Shown: positions 42,701 to 53,673, numbered from the stretch's first letter. The stretch is DNA of 64,000 nucleotides from Massilia phosphatilytica (GCF_002968015.1 NZ_PUIP01000009.1:186001-250000); one strand, 5' to 3'. The notes: generated by a model not told the origin, from the letters alone. Program-made: numbers and translations.

Positions 42701-43765
42701 CTAATTTTTACGGCGCCACAGCAGCACCGGGATGCCGGCCAGCATCAGGACGAACGCCGCCGGTTCCGGCACGGGCGTGAGCAGGACCGGTGCGCAATAG
42801 CCGAATTCGTTGCAGCTGTTGGTCACGATCTGGCCGGCGTCGTTGATGCCGACGGCGTCCTGCAGCACCTGGATGCCGAGGCCCTCCGTGACGGCGTTCA
42901 GGTCGACCAGGCTGCCGTCGGCATACACGAACGCGTGCGAGAAACCGAATTCGACGAAGCTGGAATAACCGACCACCATGCCGGCCGCGTTGATCGCGTG
43001 GGCTTCGCCGAAATCGCCGCCGAAGGAACCGAGGTCGTGCATCACGCCACCGCTGTACAGGAACGGATGCCAGACGGCCGCGTCGCCGACCAGGCTGTAG
43101 CCCGCCACCTGGCCGGCATCGTTCACCGCCTCGGCAAAGCTGAAGCCGCCGCCCAGCGTGCCGAGATCCTGCATGGTGCCGTCGTGGTACAGGAACGCGT
43201 GCAGGCCGTCGTCCGGAAAGCCGGGGCCCGGCAGGGAGCCGCCGACGATCATGCCCGCATCATTGATGCCGCGCGCCCGCGCTTCCGTCCCGCCCAGGGT
43301 GCCGATGTCGGTCAGCGTGCCGCCGCTGTACAGGAACGCACGGTTGTTGCCGGACGCATCGGTGGAATCGCCCACGACCTGGCCGCCCGCATTGATGGCG
43401 TACGCGATGCTGTCGCCGCCGTACAACGTGCCGATGGGCTGGATGCCGCCGTCGCGGTAGATGAAGCCGCGCGTGACCTCGCCGGCCTGCGCGGCGCCGA
43501 CGACGGCGCCCCCGCTGACGGCGGTCGCCCAGGCGGACGCGCCGCCCGGCGTGGGCAGGAAGGTCGTCATGCCGTCTTTCCAGACGAACGCGCGGCCCTG
43601 GAAACCGGCATCGAGGCCGCTGCCGACGACGCTGCCATCGTTGCCGATGCCGTAGGCCGTGAAGTTTTCGGGCAGGAAGGTCGCGGTGTACAACGGATCG
43701 GCCCACGCAGGCGCGCAGGCGAGGAATGGCACCAACAGGACGAACAGGCAACGGCGTATCGACAT
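42701..43765 (-). CDS. HAF-repeat exported protein with PEP-CTERM sorting signal
   Basis: A 354-residue secreted protein. A signal peptide (MSIRRCLFVLLVPFLACAPAWA) leads into about six 40-residue repeats of the HAF type (for example GTLGGTEARARGINDAGMIVGGS and DLGTLGGGFSFAEAVNDAGQVAGYS), each pairing an F-L-Y/W element with a G-x-I/V-N-x-A-G-x-V-V-G strand; they probably form a beta-propeller-like fold. The end VPEPAAFVLMLAGIPVLLWRRKN is a canonical PEP-CTERM tail: VPEP, a hydrophobic helix and an arginine cluster, cut by exosortase. The role is unknown; such proteins are often made with exopolysaccharide. Confidence 0.92.
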   Translation of the reverse strand: MSIRRCLFVLLVPFLACAPAWADPLYTATFLPENFTAYGIGNDGSVVGSGLDAGFQGRAFVWKDGMTTFLPTPGGASAWATAVSGGAVVGAAQAGEVTRGFIYRDGGIQPIGTLYGGDSIAYAINAGGQVVGDSTDASGNNRAFLYSGGTLTDIGTLGGTEARARGINDAGMIVGGSLPGPGFPDDGLHAFLYHDGTMQDLGTLGGGFSFAEAVNDAGQVAGYSLVGDAAVWHPFLYSGGVMHDLGSFGGDFGEAHAINAAGMVVGYSSFVEFGFSHAFVYADGSLVDLNAVTEGLGIQVLQDAVGINDAGQIVTNSCNEFGYCAPVLLTPVPEPAAFVLMLAGIPVLLWRRKN

Positions 43766-43854
43766 GGCAGGCTCCGGATGAGTTTCAGGCGTGCCAACGA
43801 TACGGCCCGATGCGCCGCGCGGGACTGAGCGAAATCAGGCGTGCGCGGCCCGGT

Positions 43855-45064
43855 TCAGAACGTGATGACGAAGCGCGCGCCGCAACTCACCGGGCGCGCG
43901 TAGCGTACCGTGCCGCCATTGCCGTGTACCAATTGACGCACCATGGCCAAGCCGATGCCGCCGCCCTGTTTGCGCGTCGTGAAGAACGGCGTGAAGATGT
44001 GCGCGGCCAGCGCGTCCGGCACGCCGGGGCCGTCGTCATCCACGTCGATGCGCAGGCGCGCGCCGCGCACCAGGCGGGCGGCCACACGCGCGCGGCCGCC
44101 CGCGCCCGTGGCCTCGTACGCATTCTTGAGCAGGTTGATCAGGGCCTGCTCCAGCTGCCCCGGGTCGGCCATCAGTTCCAGCGACGCCGGCTCGACCGCG
44201 AACTCGACGTCGCCGCCGCGCTCGCGCCAGGCCGGCCCCACGAGCGCATCGAGCCGCGCGAACAGGGCGGCCAGCGGCACCCGTTCCGGCCGCGCGTCCG
44301 GCACGTTGGACAGGCTGCGGTAGCTGGCGACGAAATCGGCCAGGCTGTCGGCGCGGCGGCCGATGGCGTCGAGCGCCGTGCCGAGATCCGCGGCCACGTC
44401 GGCCGGCAGCGCGGGGCGCGCTTCCTCGACCAGGTCGCGCGCCGTGCGCGACAGCGACGCCACCGGCGTCAATGAATTCATGATTTCGTGCGTGAGCACG
44501 TGCACCAGCTGGCGCCAGGCATTCAGCGCCTCGGCTTCCAGTTCGCTCTCGACCGGCATCAGGGCGGCGAGGCGCTGCGGGCGGCCGTGCAAGGTCAGCA
44601 TCGACACCGTCGCCAGTGCGCGCTCGGTACCGCGCTCCGTCTCGAACTGCAGCAGCGTGCGGTCGCCGTGCGGTTGACGCGCCAGTTGGCGATACAGCGC
44701 CGCGGCATCGGTCGCGCGGCCCGGCGCGACCAGCTTGCGCGCGTTCGCGTTCAGCGGCTGCACGTTCTCGTCGCCATCGATGCCGAACAGTGCGACCGGC
44801 GCATGTTCCAGGCGCGCTTCCAGGGCCAGGGCATTGTCGACGAGGCTGCGCTGCTCGACGTTCAGCATGGCGCGCGACTCGGCCGCTGGGGGCATGCGCC
44901 GCGCGGCCAGCGCCGTCAGGCTGCGCCACAGGACCAGCGCCGGGACCAGTGCGCCCAGTCCGCACAGCACGAGGACGCGCGGCGCATCGCCCGCGCGGCC
45001 GGCGCCGAAGGCCAGCGCCGCCAGGCCGCCCGCCGCCAGCAGCGCCACGGCCTTCGTGCGCGCG

Positions 45065-45075
<11 letters not shown>
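43855..45075 (-). CDS. Membrane sensor histidine kinase (NtrY-like) for the adjacent sigma-54 regulator
   Basis: A 406-residue kinase. The ATG at 45075 lies 11 bp inside the 3' end of the regulator gene. Two N-terminal helices (about 9-27 and 33-53) are separated by almost no periplasmic loop, so it probably senses a signal within the membrane or through its PAS-like region (residues about 75-180, VALFGIDGDENVQPLNANA). The H-box is HVLTHEIMNSLTPVASLSRT. The ATPase core has the N-box QALINLLKNAYEATG, DDDGPGVPD and GGGIGLAMVRQLV. It probably phosphorylates the regulator next to it and so controls the divergent exporter. Confidence 0.92.
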
Positions 45076-46411
<1,336 letters not shown>

Positions 46412-46458
46412 CGGGCCATTCTAGCAGCGCGCACGGCGGCGTTGTACTGCCCGGCGGT

Positions 46459-46502
46459 CACCTGTCCGGAAGCGCACAGGGGCACCTGTCCGGATCCGGA
46501 CA
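46459..46502. promoter_or_regulatory. Two upstream activator sites for the sigma-54 regulator
   Basis: CACCTGTCCGGA occurs at 46459-46470 and again at 46483-46494, exactly 24 bp apart. The second copy is part of a perfect 16-bp palindrome TGTCCGGATCCGGACA (46487-46502), and the first of an imperfect one, TGTCCGGAAGCGCACA (46463-46478). Their centres lie about 50-75 bp before the -24 element, the normal place for enhancer sites of NtrC-type activators. Confidence 0.8.
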
Positions 46503-46543
46503 ATCGCGCCGTACAACCCCTGCCGGCACGGGCAAAAACAGCG

Positions 46544-46558
46544 TGGCACGGCGCTTGC
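46544..46558 (+). promoter_or_regulatory. Sigma-54 (-24/-12) promoter of the exporter operon
   Basis: TGGCACG at 46544-46550 and TTGC at 46555-46558, separated by GCGC, match the sigma-54 consensus TGGCAC-N5-TTGC exactly, and A-A-A follows. Transcription should start near 46570. The neighbouring regulator gene is a sigma-54 activator, which supports the call. Confidence 0.92.
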
Positions 46559-46613
46559 AAACAGTACCGGCATGACCACGAATCCTTCTCCCCACCTCGT
46601 CACCGGCGCCGCC

Positions 46614-47858
46614 ATGGATGTGCGCGTTCCCGTCCGGCGCGGCCGCCTGGCCTTGCGCGCCGCCGCGCTGCTGGCCGCCGCCGCGCTGGCCGCCGTCGCC
46701 GCGTGGCAGTCCATGCCGCACGGCCTGCAGGTCGCGGCGCGCGACGTGCGCATCGGCCGCGTGGCGCCGGGCGTGTTCCGCGACGAGATCGTCGTGCGCG
46801 CCAGCGCCGAACCGCTGCGCGCCATCGTGCTCGACTCGGTCGAATCCGGCCGCGTCGAGGAAGTGATCGCGCACGACGGCCAGCACGTGGCGAAGGGCGA
46901 CCTGCTGTTCCGCCTCTCGAACCCGCAGCGCAACCTGGAGCTGCTGGCGCGCCAGACCGAGTACGCGCAGCAGATCTCGAACCTCGCGACCTTGCGCGTG
47001 ATGCAGGAAGCCAGCCGCACCGACCACCAGCGCCGCCTGGCGGACCTGGAATTCGCGCTGGAGCAGGCCCGCAAGCAGCATGCGCGCAACGCCGGCCTGG
47101 CGGCGCGCGGCTTCCTGTCGGCGGCCGCGCAGGAGGATGGCGCCGACAAGCTCGCGCAGCAGCGCCGCCTGCTGGACGACGAACGGCGCAGCGCCGCCAC
47201 GGAGGAGCAAGTGCGCCGGCGCGTGCTGCAGCAGATCGAAGGCGTGATCGCGGGCCTGCAGGCGGGCCTGAAGCTCGTGAACGCGACCGTCGACGCCCTC
47301 GCCGTGCGCGCCCCGGCCGCCGGCGTGCTGACCGATTTCCGGCTGCTGGTCGGCGAGACCGTGCGCCCCGACCAGCGCATCGGCCGCATCGACGATCCGC
47401 AGCGCTTCAAGCTGGTCGCGCAGGTCGACGAGTTCTATCTCAGCCGCGTCACGACCGGCCGTCCGGGCCTGGTGGTCCAGGACGGCGCCCGGTATCCGCT
47501 GCGCGTCGCCACGATCTACCCGCAAATCAAGGACGGCCGCTTCACCGTCGAGATGGTCTTCACGGATCGGCAACCGCCCGTGATCAGTCCGGGCCAGGGC
47601 CTGGACGCGCGGCTGACGCTGGGCGATCCGGCCCGGGCCCTGCTGCTGCCCCAGGGCACCTACGCCAGCGACGGCGGCGGCGCCTGGGTCTTCGTCGTCG
47701 CGCCGGACGGCCGCCACGCCGAACGGCGCGCGGTGCGGCTCGGGCGCCGCAACGACACGCAGATCGAGGTCCTGTCCGGCCTGGCCGCCGGCGAGGACGT
47801 CATCGTGTCCGGCTATACGGCGTTCGGCAAGGCCGAGCGGCTGGAATTGACGAAGTGA
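46614..47858 (+). CDS. HlyD/MacA-like periplasmic adaptor (membrane fusion protein)
   Basis: A 414-residue adaptor if started at the ATG at 46614. An earlier ATG at 46572 falls practically at the predicted transcription start and would lack a ribosome site. One N-terminal membrane helix (LALRAAALLAAAALAAVAAW) is followed by a lipoyl-like half motif (SGRVEEVIAHDGQHVAKGDLLFRL), a coiled-coil hairpin of about 100 residues rich in Gln, Arg and Leu, the second lipoyl half (VRAPAAGVLTDFRLLVGE) and a beta-barrel. Such proteins link an inner-membrane pump to an outer-membrane channel. It is followed by ATPase and permease genes; no TolC-like gene is present here. Confidence 0.88.
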   Translation: MDVRVPVRRGRLALRAAALLAAAALAAVAAWQSMPHGLQVAARDVRIGRVAPGVFRDEIVVRASAEPLRAIVLDSVESGRVEEVIAHDGQHVAKGDLLFRLSNPQRNLELLARQTEYAQQISNLATLRVMQEASRTDHQRRLADLEFALEQARKQHARNAGLAARGFLSAAAQEDGADKLAQQRRLLDDERRSAATEEQVRRRVLQQIEGVIAGLQAGLKLVNATVDALAVRAPAAGVLTDFRLLVGETVRPDQRIGRIDDPQRFKLVAQVDEFYLSRVTTGRPGLVVQDGARYPLRVATIYPQIKDGRFTVEMVFTDRQPPVISPGQGLDARLTLGDPARALLLPQGTYASDGGGAWVFVVAPDGRHAERRAVRLGRRNDTQIEVLSGLAAGEDVIVSGYTAFGKAERLELTK

Positions 47859-47898
47859 CCCGCACCCTCCACCATCACATCAACCACGAAAGAACGAC

Positions 47899-48579
47899 AT
47901 GCTCCGACTATCAGGCGTCAGCAAGATCCACACGGCGGGCGAAGTCCGCACCACGGCCCTCGACCGCATCGACCTCGAGATCGCGGCCGGCGAATACGTG
48001 GCCATCACGGGGCCGTCCGGCTGCGGCAAGTCCACGCTGCTGTCCGTCCTCGGCCTGCTCGACGTGCCGACGGCCGGCGAGTACTGGTTCGAGGGCCGCA
48101 ACGTGGCCGGCTGGAGCGAAGCGAAGCTGAACGCGCTGCGGCGCGGGAAGATCGGTTTCATTTTCCAGAGCTTCAACCTGATCGAGGAATTGAGCGTGTT
48201 CGAGAACGTCGAACTCGCGCTCGAATACACGGGCACGCCCGCGGCCGAGCGCCGGCGGCGCGTGGGCGACATGCTCGACCGGCTGGGCGTGGCGCACCGC
48301 GCCGGGCACCGGCCGTCGCAACTCTCCGGCGGCCAGCAGCAGCGCGTGGCGATCGCGCGCGCGCTCGTGGCCGGACCGGCCATGCTGCTGGCGGACGAAC
48401 CAACCGGCAACCTCGACACGGCGCACGGCGACGACGTCATGCGCCTGCTGCGCACGATCAACGCCGAGGGCACGACGGTCGTGATGGTCACGCACTCGCC
48501 GGCGCACGCGGCGCAGGCATCGCGCTCGCTGCGCCTGCTCGACGGCCGCATCGTCGTCGACGCGCTGCTGGCGGCGTAA
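47899..48579 (+). CDS. ABC exporter ATP-binding protein (MacB/LolD-like)
   Basis: A 226-residue ATPase. Walker A is GPSGCGKST (38-46), the signature is LSGGQQQRVAIARAL, Walker B is MLLADEPTGNLD, and the H-loop is VMVTHSPAHA. The TGNLD after Walker B is typical of the MacB/LolD/FtsE class, which work with FtsX-type permeases to drive extrusion by mechanotransmission rather than channel transport. It lies 40 bp after the adaptor gene and 10 bp before the permease gene. Confidence 0.95.
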   Translation: MLRLSGVSKIHTAGEVRTTALDRIDLEIAAGEYVAITGPSGCGKSTLLSVLGLLDVPTAGEYWFEGRNVAGWSEAKLNALRRGKIGFIFQSFNLIEELSVFENVELALEYTGTPAAERRRRVGDMLDRLGVAHRAGHRPSQLSGGQQQRVAIARALVAGPAMLLADEPTGNLDTAHGDDVMRLLRTINAEGTTVVMVTHSPAHAAQASRSLRLLDGRIVVDALLAA

Positions 48580-48589
48580 GGGGGCCGCG

Positions 48590-50995
48590 ATGAACCTGCG
48601 CGATTTCCGCATCGGCTGGCGCCTGCTCGTCAAGGAGCCGGCATATTCGGCAGTGGTGGTGCTCGGCCTCGCGGTCGGCATTGCCGTGTGCTTCCTGCTG
48701 CTCGGCTTCGTCCGGCACTCGTTTTCCTACGACGAGCACGTGCCCGAGCGCGAGCGCGTGTTCCAGTTGCAGGAACGGTGGAACCTGGCCCTGCTCGGCA
48801 ACGGCTGGGGCAGCACCGCCAGCCTGCCCGCGCGCGACGCGGCGCTGGCCAGCGGCCAGCCGGTGCTCGCCACCGCCTTCATCAACCGCGGCGTCAACGT
48901 GCGCGTGGGCGACCGGGTCCATGCCTTCGGCGTCGCGCTGGTCGATCCCGACTTCGAGAAGATGTTCGCGCCGCGCGTGCTGGCGGGCGACCTGCACGCG
49001 GCCCTCTCCCGGCCGGAGGCGCTGGCACTGACGGCGGACACCGCCCTGAAGGTGTTCGGCCGCGTCGACGTGGTCGGGCGCACGCTGCAGGGCGACGGCC
49101 AGACGTACGTGGTCGCGGCCGTCGTGGCCAACCCGCCGCCCGCCACCACGATGCCGTTCGAGGCGCTGGCCGGCACCGGCGGCGTGATCATGGCCGCCGA
49201 CGACCGTGCCTTCGTAAGCCGCGCCTGGGGCTTTTCGCCCGGCCGGGTCTACCTCAAGCTGCTGCCGGGGGCCGATGCCGGCGCGGTGCTGGATACCCTG
49301 CGGCGCGGCCTGCGCGCCTCGCCGCTCGTGCGGCGCGACTATGCCCAGCAGGTCGCGGCGCTGGGCGGGCGCGACCTGATCGACTACCGGTTGCAGCCGC
49401 TCGCCGACGTGTACCTCGCGCCCGACCTGAACGACTTCCTCGCGCCGCACGGCAACCGCCAGGGCGTGATCGGCCTGGGGGCCGTCGCCGTGCTCGTGCT
49501 GCTGCTGGCCGCGACCAACTACGTCAATCTCGCCACCGTGCGCACGCTGGCGCGCCAGCGCGAGATCGCCGTGCGCAAGGTGCTGGGCGCATCGGCGCAG
49601 GCCGTGGCGCGCCAGTTCCTGGCCGAGTCGGTGCTCGTCTGCCTGCTCGCGACGGTCCTCGGCCTGCTGCTGGCGTGGCTGCTGCTGCCGGTCTTTGCCG
49701 ATCTGGTACAGCGCAAGCTGGACGGCATGTTCAACGTTGTGTCGCTGGCGGCGACGCTGGCATTGGGCGTACTGCTTGGCCTGGCCGCCGGCGCCTACCC
49801 GACCTGGTCGGCGCTGCGCGTGCGCGCCACCGCCGCCCTGGCCGGTCGCGGTGCCGGCGAGACGGCGCGCGGCCTGTGGATCCGGCGCGCGTTGACCACG
49901 CTGCAGTTCGGGGTCGCCATCGGCCTGACCGCCACCACCCTCGCCGTCGCCTGGCAGACGCGCTACGCCAGCACGCTCGATCCCGGCTTCGATACCGCGC
50001 CACTGCTGATGTTCCCGGCCGCGAATGACATGCGCGATCCGCGCACGCGCGCCCTGCGCGAAGCGATCGCGCGCCTGCCCGGCGTGGCAGGCGTGGCGGT
50101 CTCGCACCTGCCCTTCAGCGTCGGCCACAACATCGTGGTCCTGCGCCGCGCCGGCGGCACGGCCACCGACGTCAACCTGTATGCCGTCGGCCCCGAATTC
50201 TTCGACGTCTACGGCGTCAAGCCAGTGGCCGGCCGCCTGTTTGCCCCCGCGCTCGACAAATCGAACGACGAGGAGCGCGTGGTGCTCAACGCGGCGGCGG
50301 CGCGCCAGCTCGGCTTCCCCACGCCGCGCGATGCGGTCGGACAGATGGTGACCGACAACATGGGCGGCAAGCCGAAACAGGTCGTGGGCGTGGCGCCGGA
50401 CCTGCGCCAGCGTTCGGCGCGCGACGGCCAGCAGCCGAGCGTGTTCTTCCTGAACGACCGCGTGGGCGGGTTCACGGTGCGCTGCAGCGGGGACGTCGAC
50501 GCGGTCAGGCGCAGCATCGAAGCGCTGTGGCCGCGCTACTTCCCCAACGAGCCCGTGGACGTCGTGCGCATGCCGGTGCTGATCACCGACATCTTCTATG
50601 CGGACGACCTGCGCCTGGCCAGGTTGCTGGCGGCGGCCAGCGCGATCGCGACGGCGATCGCCGCCTTCGGCATCTATGTGCTCGCCGCCTACACCGTGCG
50701 GCGGCGCGAGCGGGAGATCGTGCTGCGCAAGCTGTACGGCGCGGGCGGCGCCGCGATCGCGACACTGGTGGCGCGCGAATTCGCTGCGCTGGTCGGCGCC
50801 GGCGCGCTGCTCGGGCTGCCGTTCGCGTGGGTGGCGATCCAGCGCTGGCTGGGCGGATTCACCGAGCGTGCGCCGATCGGCGCCTGGACGCTCGTCGCCG
50901 CGCTGCTGGTGGCGGGCGTCGTGGCGCTGGTGGCGACCCTGCGCCACGCGCTGGCGGCGGTGCGCATCCGCCCCGCTCTCGCGCTGCGCGAGTGA
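48590..50995 (+). CDS. ABC exporter permease with two FtsX domains (MacB-like)
   Basis: An 801-residue protein with the eight-helix, two-fold layout of duplicated MacB_PCD-FtsX permeases: one helix near residue 20, a large periplasmic region (45-280), three helices (about 285-400), a second early helix near 430, a second periplasmic region (450-670) and three closing helices. EIAVRKVLGASAQAVARQFL and EIVLRKLYGAGGAAIATLVA are the two FtsX coupling motifs facing the ATPase. With the adaptor and ATPase it should form a tripartite exporter for a peptide, lipid or toxic compound. The cargo is unknown. Confidence 0.92.
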   Translation: MNLRDFRIGWRLLVKEPAYSAVVVLGLAVGIAVCFLLLGFVRHSFSYDEHVPERERVFQLQERWNLALLGNGWGSTASLPARDAALASGQPVLATAFINRGVNVRVGDRVHAFGVALVDPDFEKMFAPRVLAGDLHAALSRPEALALTADTALKVFGRVDVVGRTLQGDGQTYVVAAVVANPPPATTMPFEALAGTGGVIMAADDRAFVSRAWGFSPGRVYLKLLPGADAGAVLDTLRRGLRASPLVRRDYAQQVAALGGRDLIDYRLQPLADVYLAPDLNDFLAPHGNRQGVIGLGAVAVLVLLLAATNYVNLATVRTLARQREIAVRKVLGASAQAVARQFLAESVLVCLLATVLGLLLAWLLLPVFADLVQRKLDGMFNVVSLAATLALGVLLGLAAGAYPTWSALRVRATAALAGRGAGETARGLWIRRALTTLQFGVAIGLTATTLAVAWQTRYASTLDPGFDTAPLLMFPAANDMRDPRTRALREAIARLPGVAGVAVSHLPFSVGHNIVVLRRAGGTATDVNLYAVGPEFFDVYGVKPVAGRLFAPALDKSNDEERVVLNAAAARQLGFPTPRDAVGQMVTDNMGGKPKQVVGVAPDLRQRSARDGQQPSVFFLNDRVGGFTVRCSGDVDAVRRSIEALWPRYFPNEPVDVVRMPVLITDIFYADDLRLARLLAAASAIATAIAAFGIYVLAAYTVRRREREIVLRKLYGAGGAAIATLVAREFAALVGAGALLGLPFAWVAIQRWLGGFTERAPIGAWTLVAALLVAGVVALVATLRHALAAVRIRPALALRE

Positions 50996-50996
50996 A

Positions 50997-51476
50997 TCAG
51001 CAGGCCGCGCTGCCGCAGACTTTCACCAGCTCGACTTCGAACACGAGGCCGGTGTTGCCCGGGATCGCGCCCGGCACGCCGCCCGCGCCGTAACCGAGGC
51101 TGCTCGGGATCAGGACCGTGCGCTTGCCGCCGACCTTCATCCCCAGCACGCCCTGGCCGAAGCCGGGGATCACGGATTCGTTCGTGCCCACGGCGCCGAT
51201 GACGAACGTGAACGGCTTGCCCGGTTGCGATGCATCGAACTTGGTGCCCTTGAAGTCGGCGGCGGCGGCGCTGTACAGCCAGCCCGTGTAGTTGACCTGC
51301 ACGCGCGCGCCGTTGACGGCTTCGGCGCCGGTGCCGATGGCGATATCGGTCTTGGTCAGCGCGGCGGGGTTGTTGACGACGGGCGTGCTGCTGCCGCCCG
51401 AATCGCCGCCGCCGCCGCACGCGGACAAGCTGAGGATGGCGGTGAAGGCGGCGGCCAGCGGGAAGGACAGTTTCAT
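50997..51476 (-). CDS. FKBP-type peptidyl-prolyl isomerase, lipoprotein
   Basis: A 159-residue protein starting at the ATG at 51476 with AGGAG upstream. A lipoprotein leader ends in LSLSAC, so the mature protein is lipid-anchored at that Cys and followed by a GGGGDSGGSS linker. The FKBP domain includes RVQVNYTGWLY, GTKFDAS, FVIGAVGTNESVIPGFGQGVLGMKVGGKRTVLIP and GLVFEVELVKV. It speeds proline isomerisation in exported proteins. It is convergent with the exporter operon. Two cysteines sit at the very end (KVCGSAAC), possibly a disulfide. Confidence 0.93.
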   Translation of the reverse strand: MKLSFPLAAAFTAILSLSACGGGGDSGGSSTPVVNNPAALTKTDIAIGTGAEAVNGARVQVNYTGWLYSAAAADFKGTKFDASQPGKPFTFVIGAVGTNESVIPGFGQGVLGMKVGGKRTVLIPSSLGYGAGGVPGAIPGNTGLVFEVELVKVCGSAAC

Positions 51477-51580
51477 GGGACTCCTACGGGACAAGTTGGA
51501 TGGTGAATCGGTGGAAGACCGAACCTTACCAACCCGTCCTGCAAGCGTCTGTGGGGGATTTGTATAGCTTTGTAAAGGCG

Positions 51581-53458
51581 TCAGATCTCGACCTGCGTAC
51601 CCAGCTCGATCACGCGGTTGGTCGGAATTTGGTAATAGTCCGCGGCCGTGCGGGCGTTGCGCTGCATCGCCACGTACAAATGTTCGCGCCACGGCATCAT
51701 GCCCTGGCCCGGCACCGAGATCACGGTCTGGCGCGCGATGAAGAACGACGTCTCCATCATCTCGAATTCCAGGCCGCAGGCAGCGCACAGGCGCAGGATG
51801 TCGGGGATGTCCGCCTCGTCCTTGAAGCCGTAGGCCACGTTCAGCTGGTAGCAGTTGTGGCCCAGCGGGACGACCTCGACCTGCTCGCTCTCGGGCACGT
51901 ACGGCTCTTCGCGGATGTGCACCGTGAGGAACACGACGCGCTCGTGCAGCACCTTGTTGTGCAGGAGATTGTGCAGCAGCGCGTGCGGCACGCCGTCCGT
52001 TTCGCTGCGCAGGAAGATGGCGGTGCCGGCCACGCGGGCCGGCGGTGCCACGAACAGCGACTGCAGGAAGTCCTCGAGCGGGATCGCGTGTTTTTCCAGG
52101 TTCTCGAACACGAGTTCGCGGCCGCGCTTCCAGGTCAGCATGATCGTCAACAGGATCGCGCCGAGCAGCAGCGGGAACCAGCCCCCGTGCAGCAGCTTCA
52201 GGGTGCTGGCCGAGAACAGCATGATGTCCATCGCCATGAAGAAGCCGGTGGCGCCGAAGCACAGCAACAGCGGCAAGTGCCAGCGGTAGCGGATCACGAA
52301 GAACGTCAGGATCGTCGTCGCGAACATGGTCGCCGTCACCGCGATGCCGTACGCGCCGGCGAGCTTGTCCGACGAACCGAAGCCGACAACCGCCAGCAGC
52401 ACGACGATCAGCTGCAGCCAGTTCACGGCCGGGATGTAGATCTGGCCGATCTCGCTTTCCGACGTGTGCATCACGCGCATGCGCGGCAAGAGGCCCAGTG
52501 CAATCGCCTGGCGCGTCATCGAGAACGTGCCGGAGATCGTGGCCTGCGACGCGATCACGGTCGCCATCGTCGACAGCAGCACGAGCGGCAGCACGCTCCA
52601 GCTGCCGAGCTGGTGGAAGAACGGGTTGTCGAGCGCTTCCGGATGCGTGATCAACAGGCCGCCCTGGCCCAGGTAGTTCAGGGCGAGCGCGGGGAACACG
52701 ACCATGAACCAGGCGAAGCGGATCGGCTTCTTGCCGAAGTGGCCCATGTCCGCATACAGCGCCTCGGCACCGGTGAACGCCAGCACGACGGCGCCCAGCG
52801 CGACGAACGCGATCATCTTCTCGCGCAGCATGAACTCGAACGCGTGCAGCGGGTTCAGGGCTTGCAGGATCACGGGCGCCTGCGCGATATTGATGACGCC
52901 CATGACGGCCAGCACGGCGAACCACACGACCATGATCGGACCGAACCAGCGGCCGATGCCGGCCGTGCCGTGGCGTTGCACGCTGTACAGTCCGACCAGC
53001 ACGACGATCGTCAGCGGCACGACGTATTTTTCCAGGCCGGGCGTGGCCACTTCGAGACCCTCGATCGCGCCCAGCACGGAGATCGCGGGCGTGATCACGC
53101 TGTCGCCGTAGAACATGGTGGCGCCGAACACGCCCAGCACCATCAGCACGTAGTGCCAGCGCGACGTGCGCGTGACGGAATTCAGCGCGAGCGCCATCAG
53201 GGCCATGATGCCGCCCTCGCCGCGGTTGTCGGCGCGTAGCACCAGCGTGACGTATTTGAGCGAGACGATCATCGTCAGGCCCCAGAAGATCAGGGACACG
53301 ATGCCCAGCAGGTTCGGCGTGGTCAGGGCCAGGCCGTGGACGGGATCGAAGATGGTTTTGAGCGTATATAGCGGGCTGGTGCCGATGTCGCCGTAGACGA
53401 TACCGACCGCCGCCAGCGTCAGCGCCGCGAGGCTGCTTTTCTTGTGTTCTGACGTCAA
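51581..53458 (-). CDS. kup: Low-affinity potassium transporter Kup
   Basis: I place the start at a TTG at 53458 (625 residues), because SSLAALTLAAVGIVYGDIGTSPLYTL is the usual Kup N-terminus and matches family length; an ATG at 53566 would add 36 unlike residues. About 12 membrane helices follow, with GDIGTSPLYTL as the family signature and TGAEALYADMGHFGKKPIR as another conserved block, then a cytoplasmic C-terminal domain of about 150 residues. Kup brings in potassium with protons. It is divergent from rarD. Confidence 0.93.
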   Translation of the reverse strand: MTSEHKKSSLAALTLAAVGIVYGDIGTSPLYTLKTIFDPVHGLALTTPNLLGIVSLIFWGLTMIVSLKYVTLVLRADNRGEGGIMALMALALNSVTRTSRWHYVLMVLGVFGATMFYGDSVITPAISVLGAIEGLEVATPGLEKYVVPLTIVVLVGLYSVQRHGTAGIGRWFGPIMVVWFAVLAVMGVINIAQAPVILQALNPLHAFEFMLREKMIAFVALGAVVLAFTGAEALYADMGHFGKKPIRFAWFMVVFPALALNYLGQGGLLITHPEALDNPFFHQLGSWSVLPLVLLSTMATVIASQATISGTFSMTRQAIALGLLPRMRVMHTSESEIGQIYIPAVNWLQLIVVLLAVVGFGSSDKLAGAYGIAVTATMFATTILTFFVIRYRWHLPLLLCFGATGFFMAMDIMLFSASTLKLLHGGWFPLLLGAILLTIMLTWKRGRELVFENLEKHAIPLEDFLQSLFVAPPARVAGTAIFLRSETDGVPHALLHNLLHNKVLHERVVFLTVHIREEPYVPESEQVEVVPLGHNCYQLNVAYGFKDEADIPDILRLCAACGLEFEMMETSFFIARQTVISVPGQGMMPWREHLYVAMQRNARTAADYYQIPTNRVIELGTQVEI

Positions 53459-53673
53459 GGTTTCACCGTTTTGTTGTTCTGGTGCGTCGCACAATAGAAT
53501 AATTGACAAGGAAAGACAAGAGCACGTCCTTTTGCCCGCCCGCCATTTTCTCAAAGTCTGCATCAATGGAAGCGGACCGAGCGCACGCCTCGGCTGCCGG
53601 AAACGGGGACGCCGCCAGCAAGGCCGTGTCCGTTCGGGGATAATGTCCGATCAATCATCCGTTTCACCTCCCC

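Noticed and set aside
48488..50947. Long minus-strand frame opposite the ABC permease
   Set aside because: It is rich in His, Gln and Arg with no domain, and is opposite an 801-residue conserved permease.
53459..53566. ATG-started extension of Kup
   Set aside because: The added 36 residues (with several Cys) do not resemble Kup, and the TTG start at 53458 gives the normal length and N-terminus.
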